Positions 17,318 to 25,484 are shown, counted from the stretch's first letter. The stretch is DNA of 37,691 nt from Bacteroidota bacterium (GCA_947451105.1 CANFXY010000007.1:1-37691); one strand, 5' to 3'. Numbers and translations: made by a program. Notes: a model not told the origin generated them from the sequence alone.

Positions 17318-18058
17318 ATGCAAATTTCAGTCATCATCATTGCAAAGAATGAAGCAGAGAACCTAAAAAGGTCTTTGCCCAAATTGCATTGGTGTGACGA
17401 TATCGTGCTAATCGATGATTGCAGCAGCGACCAAACAGAGGAAATTGCTAAATCATTTGGGGCTAAAGTTTTCCAAAGAGCCTTTGATGGTTTTGGAACA
17501 CAAAAGCAATATGCTGTTGCCCAAACCATACATCCATGGGTCTTAAATTTAGACGCCGATGAAGTAATGGATGATGCACTCATTGATGAAATTTTATCGC
17601 TTAAAGAATCTGAGGAGGTAAGCGCATACGAGCTACCAATTCAACATGTATTTCTTGGAAAAGTATTCAAACATGGCAAAGAAAGCAATTATCCCCACCT
17701 GCGTTTGTTTAACAAACAAAAAGGAAACTTTAACGATGCCGTGGTTCATGAAAAAGTAATCACCTCTGGTAAAACCTTGCGATTAAAAGGCAAAGTATTG
17801 CATTATAGCTATAGAAACCTTGAGCATTATTTTCAAAAATTCAACAGTTATACCCAAGCGGGAGCAATCAAACTCAAAGAAAAAGGAAAAAGTCGAGCTT
17901 TGATTTTATGTATCCTATCATTCCCAATATATTTCTTTAAACATTACTTTGCTTATGGCAATATATTCAACGGAAAAGAAGGATTTATATGGTCCTACCT
18001 CAACGCTTGGTACCACACTGTAAAGTATTTAAAACTATACGAATTGAACCAGAAATAA
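17318..18058 (+). CDS. Glycosyltransferase family 2 (WaaE/KdtX-like)
   Basis: 246 residues. A GT-A fold starts at the N-terminus with ISVIIIAKNEAENL, followed by VLIDDCSSDQT (30-40) and the metal-binding N-L-D-A-D-E (near 73-78). The region RLFNKQKGNFNDAVVHEKV is typical of the WaaE-like subgroup that adds glucose or a related sugar to lipopolysaccharide core. A hydrophobic patch at about 190-206 (ALILCILSFPIYFFKHYF) suggests membrane attachment. The stop overlaps the start of the deacetylase gene (TAATG), so the pair is translationally coupled and may act on the same glycan. Confidence 0.88.
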   Translation: MQISVIIIAKNEAENLKRSLPKLHWCDDIVLIDDCSSDQTEEIAKSFGAKVFQRAFDGFGTQKQYAVAQTIHPWVLNLDADEVMDDALIDEILSLKESEEVSAYELPIQHVFLGKVFKHGKESNYPHLRLFNKQKGNFNDAVVHEKVITSGKTLRLKGKVLHYSYRNLEHYFQKFNSYTQAGAIKLKEKGKSRALILCILSFPIYFFKHYFAYGNIFNGKEGFIWSYLNAWYHTVKYLKLYELNQK

Positions 18059-18768
18059 TGAATACACTTCGTGTTTTAATGTACCATCAAGTTGATGTAT
18101 CAAAACGCAATTTTCTTTGCGTAACAGTAGAGCAACTAAAAAAACAATTGCTGTACATAAAATCTAAATATGTACCAATCAGACTTACTGATGTATTAGA
18201 ACACATTGAAAAAGGAACCCTACTTCCCGACAATGCAATTTTAATTACTTTCGATGATGGCTTTGAAAACAACTTCACCCATGCATATCCTGTTTTTGAA
18301 GGACTTTCCATCCCTTTCACCATATTTACAGTAAATGATTTTATTGGCAAAAAAACAAGTCATGATTCAATCGAACAAGACTTTCTAAGTGAAGAGCAAA
18401 TTTTAAAAATGGTCCATTTAGTTGACTTTGCACACCACGGATTAAGGCATGACAACCTTATGGATTTAAGTCTTGAAAAACGAGAAATTGAAATCATTGA
18501 GTCGGTTAAAGATATGGCAACATTTAAACATAAAACTTTAAATGCATGGGCTTATGCATATGGCGCATATCCAAAACGAAATAAAACAGAATTTGATGCT
18601 TTAAAAATAGCTTTTAAAAACGCTGGCATTTCTTGTGCCTTCAGAATAGGAAACCGCATCAACAAGCTACCAATTAAAGACCCTTATAAGATTGAAAGAA
18701 TAGATGTCCGAGGGGATGAATCATTCCTTAGATTTCGCCTAAAAGTGGGTTTTGGGAAGCTTCTTTAA
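18058..18768 (+). CDS. Polysaccharide deacetylase family protein
   Basis: 236 residues with a NodB-homology domain: metal-binding T-F-D-D-G at 64-68, H-H-G-L-R-H-D at 126-132 supplying the two histidines of motif 2, and WAYAYGAYPK in the third motif region. Family members remove N- or O-acetyl groups from sugars using a divalent metal. No signal peptide, so it may act on a cytoplasmic lipid-linked sugar or be peripheral. A longer open frame exists from 17989, but it runs inside the GT2 gene; the ATG at 18058 overlaps the GT2 stop by one base and gives a normal N-terminus (MNTLRVLMYHQVD). Confidence 0.88.
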   Translation: MNTLRVLMYHQVDVSKRNFLCVTVEQLKKQLLYIKSKYVPIRLTDVLEHIEKGTLLPDNAILITFDDGFENNFTHAYPVFEGLSIPFTIFTVNDFIGKKTSHDSIEQDFLSEEQILKMVHLVDFAHHGLRHDNLMDLSLEKREIEIIESVKDMATFKHKTLNAWAYAYGAYPKRNKTEFDALKIAFKNAGISCAFRIGNRINKLPIKDPYKIERIDVRGDESFLRFRLKVGFGKLL

Positions 18769-18801
18769 GAAATTTTACTTTTCTTGCAGCATTTTTAGCG
18801 A

Positions 18802-18809
18802 TATCTTTG
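18802..18809 (+). promoter_or_regulatory. -7 promoter box TATCTTTG for the ECF sigma gene
   Basis: Exact TAnnTTTG 23 nt before ATG 18833. If used, this operon has a housekeeping-type promoter, not only an autoregulated ECF promoter. Confidence 0.5.
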
Positions 18810-18832
18810 TCTAAGAGGTATCAGTGCTTACA

Positions 18833-19390
18833 ATGTTCTCCGAAAAACAGGTTATAGAAGGTTGCATCAAAGGCGACAGGTTGTCGCAAGAGGCATTGTA
18901 TAAACGCTTTTCAGGAAAAATGTTGGCTGTAAGCAAACGGTATTTGAAAGATCTAGATTTGGCTGAAGATGCTTTTCAAGAAGCCTTCGTTAAGGTCTAT
19001 ACCCACCTCAAAAACTTTAGTTTTCAGAGCAGTTTAGAAACATGGATGACCCGCATTTTCATCAATGAATCGATTAATAAATTGCGTTCATTAAAGCGTT
19101 TGGCCCTTCAAGTGAGCATAGATGAACAAACCAGGCAGTTTCCCGAAATAAACCAAGAAGCGCCTGAAAAATTTGATTCCGAATTGGTGATGATTCTAAT
19201 TGAAAAATTGCCGGAAAATTATAAAATTGTCTTAATGCTGTATGCCATTGACGGTTTTAGCCATAAAGAAATATCAGAAAAATTAAATATGCCAGAAAGC
19301 ACATCGAGAAGCTCACTCACAAGAGCAAGAAATATGCTGTGGCAAATGTATAACCAGGAAATAATGAAACATGAGTCCAGAAGAATTTGA
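18833..19390 (+). CDS. ECF-subfamily RNA polymerase sigma factor
   Basis: About 185 residues with the two sigma-70 regions of ECF factors: region 2 (IKGDRLSQEALYKRF, DLAEDAFQEAFVKVY) and region 4 (LPENYKIVLMLYAIDGFSHKEISEKLNMPESTSRSSLTRARNML in separate parts: the recognition helix follows HKEISEKLNM). It would direct RNA polymerase to a specific promoter set when released from its anti-sigma partner. An alternative GTG start at 18824 has AGAGG 5 nt upstream, a rare Shine-Dalgarno-like site here; ATG 18833 gives the usual family N-terminus (MFSEKQVIEGC). The next gene overlaps it by 20 bp. Confidence 0.92.
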   Translation: MFSEKQVIEGCIKGDRLSQEALYKRFSGKMLAVSKRYLKDLDLAEDAFQEAFVKVYTHLKNFSFQSSLETWMTRIFINESINKLRSLKRLALQVSIDEQTRQFPEINQEAPEKFDSELVMILIEKLPENYKIVLMLYAIDGFSHKEISEKLNMPESTSRSSLTRARNMLWQMYNQEIMKHESRRI

Positions 19391-20801
19391 CAACAGACTA
19401 AAATCAGCTTTTCAAGACGAGAACTTACCGCCTAAGGAACAACTATGGGCCAATATCTCTTCACAGCTTGAACCAAAGGCGAAAACACCTTTTTGGTATT
19501 GGCTGCTGCCTGCTATAGTAGTTGTAACAGTTGCTGTTGTATGGGTAGGCAATCAAAAGCCTGTATCAAAAGAAACAGCAATTGAGACCAATATTGAACC
19601 AACTTCTAGCAACAAGCCGCGCTTTGAAAGCCAAGAAGTTGCCTTGTCAAGCAACGCCGAACAAAACCAAGAAAACAACAACATTGCACTTGAAAAAACC
19701 AATCTTTCTTCAAGTATTGAAAAATCTAATCATCAAGCTGAGATAAGCAAAAATAAAACAAACCACACCATATCAAAAGGAAACATTCGCGTTAAAACCG
19801 ACAAGAAGATTGAGTCAAACACAAACACACATTTATACCTTACAGACAACAATATTTCACAAAAAAAACCCGAGCCACCTGTAGGAATTTTACATAAAGA
19901 CTATGTAGATAATTTAGGATTATCAAACCACCCATTATTGAGATTAATTGGATTCCCTAGCTTTCCTTACAATTTTGAAATTAATGAATTAAACAGTATA
20001 AATATAGGCGAAAAACAAACCAATTGTTTTAAAAGCCCTGACCCCAAAAGAACACCTAAAACCGGCGATTTCTCTTCAAAAAGATGGTTTACATTTGGCC
20101 TTGGACCTCAGCTAGCAATAAATTCAATTAAAGTAAATCAAGATTCTCAGGCTTGGGTGCACAAGCATTTATGGGAGAATAAAGACCGACTTACAAGCAA
20201 TGGAAGTGGGTTTCAAGTCTTCGGTCACCTAGCACTTAAATTAGGCAAAAAACAACGCTTCATTTTTGAAACAGGTTTAAACTACAGCATACGCACTGAA
20301 GAAATAAAACTCAACGAAAGCAGTTACGACATTGCAGCCCGCGACAATAGTGGAAAAATAAACCAATACACCCAAATTCTCTTAAAAGTTATTTATGGAA
20401 CCGACACAACCGAATACCTCGCAGTTTCTAATTTTTCATTAGCCGTAAACAACAAATACCATATTTTAACACTCCCATTCAGATTAAGTGCTGAACATAA
20501 AATTTCTGAAGCTACTTATATGTCATATGGATTAGGAGGTGGGTTTTCAATGCTTAGCAGCCACAACACAGAACATTTAAACATGATATGGGGCAACAGC
20601 GTAAAAGAAAGAAATTCAACCCAATTCTCTGCCTCTTTAAATGCTAACTTATCTTTATACACCAACTTTAATGACATCGGCCAAATAGGTGTTTACACCG
20701 GATTTCAAATGTATCTGAGCCCTTGGAAAGTTAATTCAAACCAATATGCCATCAACATGCGTGACATGCAATTGGGAATCACCTTTAGAAAACCTTTTTA
20801 A
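19371..20801 (+). CDS. Putative anti-sigma factor fused to outer-membrane beta-barrel
   Basis: 476 residues with an unusual plan. Residues 1-40 are cytoplasmic and helical (EEFDNRLKSAFQDENLPPKEQLW), like the sigma-binding end of Bacteroidota anti-sigma proteins. One hydrophobic span follows (about 41-60, WYWLLPAIVVVTVAVVWV). Residues 61-235 are a low-complexity Asn/Lys/Glu/Ser-rich linker. The last 240 residues alternate polar and hydrophobic residues and end in aromatic F, like an outer-membrane beta-barrel (LALKLGKKQRFIFETGLNYS, LGLGGGFSML-type strands, ending FRKPF). It overlaps the sigma gene by 20 bp. Inference: it may couple outer-membrane status to sigma release. The partner role is well supported by context; the barrel call is moderate. 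Confidence 0.75.
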   Translation: MSPEEFDNRLKSAFQDENLPPKEQLWANISSQLEPKAKTPFWYWLLPAIVVVTVAVVWVGNQKPVSKETAIETNIEPTSSNKPRFESQEVALSSNAEQNQENNNIALEKTNLSSSIEKSNHQAEISKNKTNHTISKGNIRVKTDKKIESNTNTHLYLTDNNISQKKPEPPVGILHKDYVDNLGLSNHPLLRLIGFPSFPYNFEINELNSINIGEKQTNCFKSPDPKRTPKTGDFSSKRWFTFGLGPQLAINSIKVNQDSQAWVHKHLWENKDRLTSNGSGFQVFGHLALKLGKKQRFIFETGLNYSIRTEEIKLNESSYDIAARDNSGKINQYTQILLKVIYGTDTTEYLAVSNFSLAVNNKYHILTLPFRLSAEHKISEATYMSYGLGGGFSMLSSHNTEHLNMIWGNSVKERNSTQFSASLNANLSLYTNFNDIGQIGVYTGFQMYLSPWKVNSNQYAINMRDMQLGITFRKPF

Positions 20802-20804
20802 ATT

Positions 20805-20832
20805 AAAAAGGAAGATTTTCATCTTCCTTTTT
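20805..20832. terminator. Bidirectional intrinsic terminator
   Basis: Perfect 12-bp stem AAAAAGGAAGAT/ATCTTCCTTTTT with loop TTTC, between the convergent anti-sigma/barrel gene and the UDP-xylose synthase gene. Usable on both strands. Confidence 0.9.
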
Positions 20833-20841
20833 ATAAATATT

Positions 20842-21834
20842 CTATTTAATGTTTTGAGAAAAGTCCCTTCCGTGGGGCTCCTCATACAATCTTTCTTTAG
20901 GCAATGATTGGAAATACTCATAAGTAATTTTCAATCCTTCTTGACGACTTATCTTAGGTTCCCAGCCCAAAATTTCTCTTGCCTTGCTAATGTCTGGCTG
21001 TCTTTGCTTAGGATCATCAGTTGGCAATTCTTTGTAAATTACTTTTTGATTGGTTCCAGTTAATTTGATGATCTCTTGAGCGAAATCATTAATCGTTATT
21101 TCATCAGGATTACCAACATTCACAGGGGTGGCGCAATCGCTTAACAACAATCTATAGATGCCTTCAACTAAATCATCAACATAACAGAAAGAACGTGTTT
21201 GAGAACCGTCTCCAAAGGCAGTTAAATCTTGTCCCCTTAGGGCTTGTCCGATAAACGCAGGCAATACCCTGCCATCATTTAGACGCATTCTTGGACCGTA
21301 GGTGTTAAAGATCCTAACGATTCTTGTTTCTACGCCATGGTAAGTATGGTAAGCCATGGTAATGGCCTCTTGAAAACGTTTGGCCTCGTCGTAAACACCT
21401 CTTGGCCCAACTGGATTTACATTACCCCAATAATCTTCTGTTTGCGGATGAACCATTGGATCTCCATAAACTTCGCTGGTAGATGCCACTAAGATTCTTG
21501 CGTTTTTTGCTTTAGCTAATCCCAATAAATTATGGGTACCTAAAGAACCAACTTTCAAAGTTTGAATTGGTATTTTCAAATAATCGATAGGACTTGCAGG
21601 CGAAGCAAAATGCAAGATATAATCTAAGTTACCTGGAACGTGTACAAATTTTGAAACATCGTGGTGGTAAAATTCAAACTCTTTTAACTTAAATAAATGT
21701 TCGATATTTCTAAGATCACCAGTTATCAGATTGTCCATCGCAATGACTTGGCAACCTTCCTTAATAAAGCGGTCGCAAAGGTGTGAACCTAAAAACCCAG
21801 CCGCTCCAGTTATTAATACTCTTTTTTGTGTCAT
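20842..21834 (-). CDS. uxs: UDP-glucuronate decarboxylase (UDP-xylose synthase)
   Basis: 330 residues, an extended short-chain dehydrogenase/reductase. NAD-binding G-A-A-G-F-L-G-S-H at 10-18, TSEVYGDP near 118-125 and the catalytic Y-x3-K (Y-D-E-A-K) near 147-151. [38 protein letters not shown] and [13 protein letters not shown] match UDP-xylose synthase closely. It decarboxylates UDP-glucuronate to UDP-xylose. The gene begins 1 nt after the stop of ugd, whose product supplies the substrate, so the two make a complete UDP-glucose to UDP-xylose route for surface glycans. Confidence 0.92.
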   Translation of the reverse strand: MTQKRVLITGAAGFLGSHLCDRFIKEGCQVIAMDNLITGDLRNIEHLFKLKEFEFYHHDVSKFVHVPGNLDYILHFASPASPIDYLKIPIQTLKVGSLGTHNLLGLAKAKNARILVASTSEVYGDPMVHPQTEDYWGNVNPVGPRGVYDEAKRFQEAITMAYHTYHGVETRIVRIFNTYGPRMRLNDGRVLPAFIGQALRGQDLTAFGDGSQTRSFCYVDDLVEGIYRLLLSDCATPVNVGNPDEITINDFAQEIIKLTGTNQKVIYKELPTDDPKQRQPDISKAREILGWEPKISRQEGLKITYEYFQSLPKERLYEEPHGRDFSQNIK

Positions 21835-21835
21835 A

Positions 21836-23158
21836 TTAGTTTGTTTTTATTCTACCGATACATTCATAATGAAAGCCTAATGCTTGCATCTCCTCTGGCT
21901 CGTATATATTTCTTCCATCAAAAATTGCTTTTTGATTTAATGCTTTTGCAATCATGGCAAAATCGGGCGATCTAAACTCAGGCCATTCTGTTACAATCAC
22001 CAAGGCATCTGCACCTTCAAGTGTTGCGTACTGATCTATTGAATAGGTAATTTTATTGCCTAAAATCCTTTCAGCCTCATGCATGGCTACAGGGTCGTAT
22101 GCTATAACTTTAGCACCCGCTGCCAACAATTCGTCGATGATCACCAAACTAGGCGCTTCACGCATGTCATCAGTTTTAGGTTTAAAAGACAATCCCCACA
22201 TAGCAATTGTCTTACCAGCTAATGAACCAAAATAGTTTGACAATTTTGAGAACATAACTTGCTTTTGTCCATCGTTAACTTGTTCAACAGCTTTTAAAAC
22301 TTGCATACTGTAACCATGCTCATCAGCAGTTTTTATTAATGCTTTCACATCTTTAGGAAAACATGAACCACCGTATCCAATGCCTGGATAAATAAATTTA
22401 TGTCCAATACGGCTATCACTACCAATTCCCTTGCGCACCATGTTCACATCAGCACCCATGATTTCACATAAATTAGCGATGTCATTCATGAAACTAATTT
22501 TCGTGGCAAGCATACTGTTTGCAGCATACTTTGTCATTTCAGCACTAGGAATATCCATAAATATGCATGGATGACCATTCAATAAAAACGGTTTGTACAA
22601 GCGGCTCATCACCTCTTGAGCTTTATCTGATTCAACACCAATAACAATGCGGTCTGGCTTCATAAAATCATCAATGGCTGCACCTTCTTTCAAGAATTCT
22701 GGATTGCTAGCCACATCAAAATCAACATTGCTATTGCGGGCGTTTAAAGCATTTTTCAGCGCTGTTCTAACCTTGTTTGCTGTTCCTACTGGAACGGTAC
22801 TTTTGGTAACAACAACCATATAGTCTTGCATATGGGTTCCTATTTCTGTAGCAACGCCAAGCACATATTTCAAATCTGCGCTACCATCTTCATCAGGTGG
22901 TGTGCCTACAGCAATAAAGGCGGCTTCGCAGCCTACAATACTATCTTTTAAATTGGTTGAAAAGCTTAACCTTCCCTTGTCAAAATTGCGTTTTACCATT
23001 TCATCAAGGCCAGGCTCATAAATAGGTAAAATACCTTGTTTTAAATTGTCAATTTTCCTTTGGTCAATATCAATACATACAACGTTAAGGCCAACTTCTG
23101 CAAAACAGGTTCCAGTAACTAAACCAACATACCCTGTTCCTACAACTGCTATTTTCAT
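21836..23158 (-). CDS. ugd: UDP-glucose 6-dehydrogenase
   Basis: 440 residues. N-terminal Rossmann motif G-T-G-Y-V-G-L (7-13), [20 protein letters not shown] in the middle, and the catalytic cysteine in [10 protein letters not shown] near residue 260. It oxidises UDP-glucose to UDP-glucuronate with two NAD+. It is the first gene of a two-gene operon with the UDP-xylose synthase. A minus-strand -7 box lies at 23305-23312, giving a leader of about 140 nt, long compared with other genes here. Confidence 0.95.
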   Translation of the reverse strand: MKIAVVGTGYVGLVTGTCFAEVGLNVVCIDIDQRKIDNLKQGILPIYEPGLDEMVKRNFDKGRLSFSTNLKDSIVGCEAAFIAVGTPPDEDGSADLKYVLGVATEIGTHMQDYMVVVTKSTVPVGTANKVRTALKNALNARNSNVDFDVASNPEFLKEGAAIDDFMKPDRIVIGVESDKAQEVMSRLYKPFLLNGHPCIFMDIPSAEMTKYAANSMLATKISFMNDIANLCEIMGADVNMVRKGIGSDSRIGHKFIYPGIGYGGSCFPKDVKALIKTADEHGYSMQVLKAVEQVNDGQKQVMFSKLSNYFGSLAGKTIAMWGLSFKPKTDDMREAPSLVIIDELLAAGAKVIAYDPVAMHEAERILGNKITYSIDQYATLEGADALVIVTEWPEFRSPDFAMIAKALNQKAIFDGRNIYEPEEMQALGFHYECIGRIKTN

Positions 23159-23304
23159 TTCTGTTTTATAATTTGTTTAACTATGAGAGTTATATTTTCT
23201 ATTTTTTCTTTGCTCAATTCTGAAGCAACTTTTCAATTGCTGAAACAGTGTGTTTAAATCCAAAATTGGATATACTTTTGATCATTGAAAAAATTCAAAG
23301 CGTG

Positions 23305-23312
23305 CAAAGATA
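23305..23312 (-). promoter_or_regulatory. -7 promoter box TATCTTTG for ugd-uxs
   Basis: Exact TAnnTTTG on the minus strand, about 146 bp before the ugd ATG. No clear -33 element seen. Confidence 0.5.
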
Positions 23313-23445
23313 AGCCCAATTTTTTCAAATGAAAAGTAAAGTCTCTATTTTTAAGCATTAAACTAAATAATTCACAATGACTTAACTTTAAACTATTTGT
23401 AATTAATATATAGTACATTGTCTATTCTACTCTTTATTAATTGAC

Positions 23446-23453
23446 TATATTTG
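23446..23453 (+). promoter_or_regulatory. -7 promoter box TATATTTG for the YdeI-like gene
   Basis: Exact TAnnTTTG ending 10 nt before ATG 23464, giving a leader of a few nucleotides. Confidence 0.55.
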
Positions 23454-23463
23454 CGTAATACCA

Positions 23464-23961
23464 ATGATCACATTTGAATCTAATATTGGCAAACTAGATT
23501 ATCTACTTGGCGTGAACTATATTTTCATTCCTGCCAGTGTGCTTAACGAATGTGGCGGGATTAAGTCAGGACGTTGGATTTGCCACCTTCAAAACCAAAT
23601 AAAATTTCAATGTGGATTTGTTGCCTTAACGGAGGGAAATGCTTACATAACGGTTAACAAGGCAAGGATGAAAAAACTCAAACTCCAAACCGGAGACCAG
23701 GTTAAAGTTCAACTGGAAAAAGATGAGAGTGAATATGGCCTAGACATGTGCGAGGAACTATACACCCTTCTGCAACAAGATGAAGAAGGATTATTTAGGT
23801 TCAACAAACTAAGTCCAGGCATGCAGCGCTATATAATTTTCTATGTTTCCCAAGTTAAAAATCCACAATTGCGACTTGACCGTTCCTTATTGCTCATTGG
23901 CAATTTAAAACTAATGCCAGAAGGCAAAGAAACATTTAAAGCAATGTTGGGGAAAGCTTAA
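23464..23961 (+). CDS. YdeI/OmdA-like protein with DUF1905 domain
   Basis: 165 residues, no signal peptide. The first 90 residues resemble DUF1905, a small beta domain (IFIPASVLNECGGIKSGRW, then a second half ending TGDQVKVQLEKDESEYG). The C-terminal part (about 105-165: FNKLSPGMQRYIIFYVSQVK, LLLIGNLKLMPEGKETF) resembles the YdeI/OmpD-associated domain, linked in enterobacteria to resistance against cationic peptides and bacteriocins. The molecular activity of the family is not known. It stands as its own unit with a short-leader promoter. Confidence 0.7.
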   Translation: MITFESNIGKLDYLLGVNYIFIPASVLNECGGIKSGRWICHLQNQIKFQCGFVALTEGNAYITVNKARMKKLKLQTGDQVKVQLEKDESEYGLDMCEELYTLLQQDEEGLFRFNKLSPGMQRYIIFYVSQVKNPQLRLDRSLLLIGNLKLMPEGKETFKAMLGKA

Positions 23962-24104
23962 TTAAAAAGCCAATCCCACAGTTATTCTCTCACCCAGAAA
24001 AGGATTTTTTGTAATTGTTTAAAGATTTGAGTTAAAATAAAAGCTTAAATAGAACACTTGCACAATCCAATTTTATTCATTCAATTTGTATATTTCAATA
24101 AGAC

Positions 24105-25034
24105 ATGCACAACCAGCATAAAATACTGAGAGTTTTGCAGCTCATTTCCCTTCTTAAGAAGAATCCGCCTAAACAAATTTCAGCGCTTGCAACTTTATTG
24201 GATAATACAGAACGCACAGTTTATCGTTACCTAGATTTGATTAAAGAGCTTGGCTTCAATCTACAAAAAGACATTTCAAAACGATACTTTATAGAGGGAG
24301 AAGCAGAAGTTGAGGCAAGCTTTACAAACGAGGAGGCAAGTTTATTAAAAGAGCTCATTCTATCCACTGGCAAGAACAACAAACTCAGAGATTCACTGCT
24401 TAAAAAAGTTTACCAGAAATCTGAAATCATTTTCCATGGTGAAAACCTCTTACATGCCCACCTCGGTAAAATCATTGAACAGATCAATTACGCCATTGCC
24501 AATAACATGCAGATTGTCCTAAAAAATTACCACAGCGTGAGCTCTCAAAACATCGTCGATCGCAAGGTTGAACCAATTGCCTTGTCAGATAATTACGACA
24601 GCTTGTGCGCTTTTGAAATCAAAGGATCAAAAAACAAATACTTTAACCTAAGCAGAATTTCAGAGGTCGAGGTTTTAAAATCGACCATAAAACACAAATC
24701 TAAACACCGTATTATACCTACAGATGCCTTTGGTTTTGCCGAAAACGAAAAACCAAAATTTGACATCGAAATTCGACTCAGTTTGCGTGCTTATCTTTTA
24801 CTCAAAGAAGAATATCCCTTAACGGTTCAATTCATAAAACCAGAACCTAAAAACCAAACCTATATTTTAAAAATAACCGTCAACGATGCGCTTCCTATCA
24901 CCCGCTTTGTAATGGGCCTTCTTGATGAAGTTGAAATATTAGGCTCATTCGACTTCCAAGAACACTTGCTCTCATATGTCAGCCAATTGCTAGACAAACA
25001 AGCAGAGTATTTGAAGCCCAAAGGGGGACGATAG
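24105..25034 (+). CDS. WYL-domain transcriptional regulator (HTH + WYL)
   Basis: 309 residues: an N-terminal winged HTH of the DeoR/HTH_11 type (1-60: LRVLQLISLL, QISALATLLDNTERTVYRYL), a linker, a WYL domain (about 135-215, IVLKNYHSVSS, RKVEPIALSDNYDSLCAFEI) and a C-terminal extension (225-305) of the YafY type. WYL proteins bind single-stranded or modified nucleic acid or small ligands and often regulate stress or defence genes. Here the characteristic W-Y-L is not intact (Asn-Tyr-Asp at the third strand), as in many divergent members. No defence genes adjoin it. A near-consensus -7 (TATATTTC) lies about 15 bp before the ATG. Confidence 0.85.
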   Translation: MHNQHKILRVLQLISLLKKNPPKQISALATLLDNTERTVYRYLDLIKELGFNLQKDISKRYFIEGEAEVEASFTNEEASLLKELILSTGKNNKLRDSLLKKVYQKSEIIFHGENLLHAHLGKIIEQINYAIANNMQIVLKNYHSVSSQNIVDRKVEPIALSDNYDSLCAFEIKGSKNKYFNLSRISEVEVLKSTIKHKSKHRIIPTDAFGFAENEKPKFDIEIRLSLRAYLLLKEEYPLTVQFIKPEPKNQTYILKITVNDALPITRFVMGLLDEVEILGSFDFQEHLLSYVSQLLDKQAEYLKPKGGR

Positions 25035-25046
25035 ATTTATTTATTG

Positions 25047-25091
25047 GTCCCTGCACCAGAGACTTCACTTCGTTGCGTCACGGTGCGGGAT
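25047..25091 (+). repeat. Palindromic element P1, copy A
   Basis: Stem TCCC-bulged T-GCACC paired with GGTGC-GGGA; conserved AGAGA follows the left arm and TCAC precedes the right arm. Flanked by TTTATT on the left and AAATTA on the right. Confidence 0.85.
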
Positions 25092-25097
25092 AAATTA

Positions 25098-25132
25098 ATT
25101 GTTATTAGTTAATTGTTATTGGTTATTTGTTA
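25098..25132 (+). repeat. Five tandem degenerate heptamers
   Basis: ATTGTTA, TTAGTTA, ATTGTTA, TTGGTTA, TTTGTTA in exact 7-bp register; consensus TTNGTTA. It starts 6 bp after P1 copy A. Confidence 0.75.
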
Positions 25133-25162
25133 TAAAAACGAAAACATCAAGCATCATCTACT

Positions 25163-25230
25163 GCCCTGCTCAGCCCTCTTGTTTCACTCTGCATGGTGAT
25201 TGTTGCTCTGAACAATCTCTCGTGCAGGGC
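25163..25230. repeat. Palindromic element P2 (E) with internal hairpin
   Basis: Outer arms GCCCTGC (25163-25169) and GCAGGGC (25224-25230) are perfect complements. Inside is a second perfect hairpin, GATTGTT-GCTCTG-AACAATC (25198-25217). On the minus strand it begins CCCTGCACGAGA, close to the start of the insert in P1 copy B (CCCTGCACTAGA). Confidence 0.65.
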
Positions 25231-25250
25231 TCTTGCAGCTTTGTTTATTG

Positions 25251-25341
25251 GTCCCTGTACCAGAGACTTCACTTTGTTACGTCACCCTGCACTAGAATTT
25301 TGTATTCACAAAATACAGAGCAGGACAAGGCGGTACGGGAT
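25251..25341 (+). repeat. Palindromic element P1, copy B, interrupted by a 46-nt insert
   Basis: Stem TCCC-bulged T-GTACC with GGTAC-GGGA. Compared with copy A one stem pair changed on both sides (C-G to T-A), keeping the pairing. Between TCAC and the right arm lies a 46-nt insert (25286-25331) with its own hairpin ATTTTGT-ATTC-ACAAAAT and CCTGC/GCAGG arms. Confidence 0.8.
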
Positions 25342-25350
25342 AAATTATAA

Positions 25351-25397
25351 GTCCCCGTAGCAGAGAACTACGTTTCACTCCGTTCACGCTATGGGAT
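25351..25397 (+). repeat. Palindromic element P1, copy C
   Basis: Stem TCCC-bulged C-GTAGC with GCTAT-GGGA (one G-T wobble). AGAGA and TCAC are conserved at the same places as in copies A and B. It begins 9 bp after copy B. Confidence 0.8.
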
Positions 25398-25400
25398 GAA

Positions 25401-25428
25401 TTATTGGTTGTTAGTTAATGATTAATAG
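25401..25428 (+). repeat. Second heptamer tract
   Basis: TTATTGG, TTGTTAG, TTAATGA, TTAATAG in 7-bp register, starting 3 bp after P1 copy C; more degenerate than the tract after copy A. Confidence 0.5.
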
Positions 25429-25484
25429 TATGTCGATGCCTAAATAAGGTTGACCAAACTTCTAAAAAACGAAATAATATAGCC

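Larger units (their letters stand above)
23159..23463. other. Intergenic between divergent ugd and YdeI-like genes
   Basis: 305 bp without a gene. It holds the ugd promoter box (23305-23312, minus) and the YdeI-like promoter box (23446-23453, plus). The predicted ugd leader (about 23160-23298) has a small hairpin (AGCAA/TTGCT near 23222-23239) but no recognised riboswitch. Confidence 0.6.

Noticed and set aside
17989-18057. Longer N-terminus for the polysaccharide deacetylase
   Set aside because: It lies entirely inside the GT2 gene in another frame; the overlapping TAATG start is more natural.
23160-23300. Riboswitch in the ugd leader
   Set aside because: Only one weak 5-bp hairpin is seen and no known aptamer motif; kept as a question, not a feature.
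25099-25350. 83-codon open frame in the repeat region
   Set aside because: It runs through the heptamers and parts of elements E and B, is rich in Cys/Ser/Leu without any pattern, and its start lies inside a repeat. The DNA structure explains the region better.
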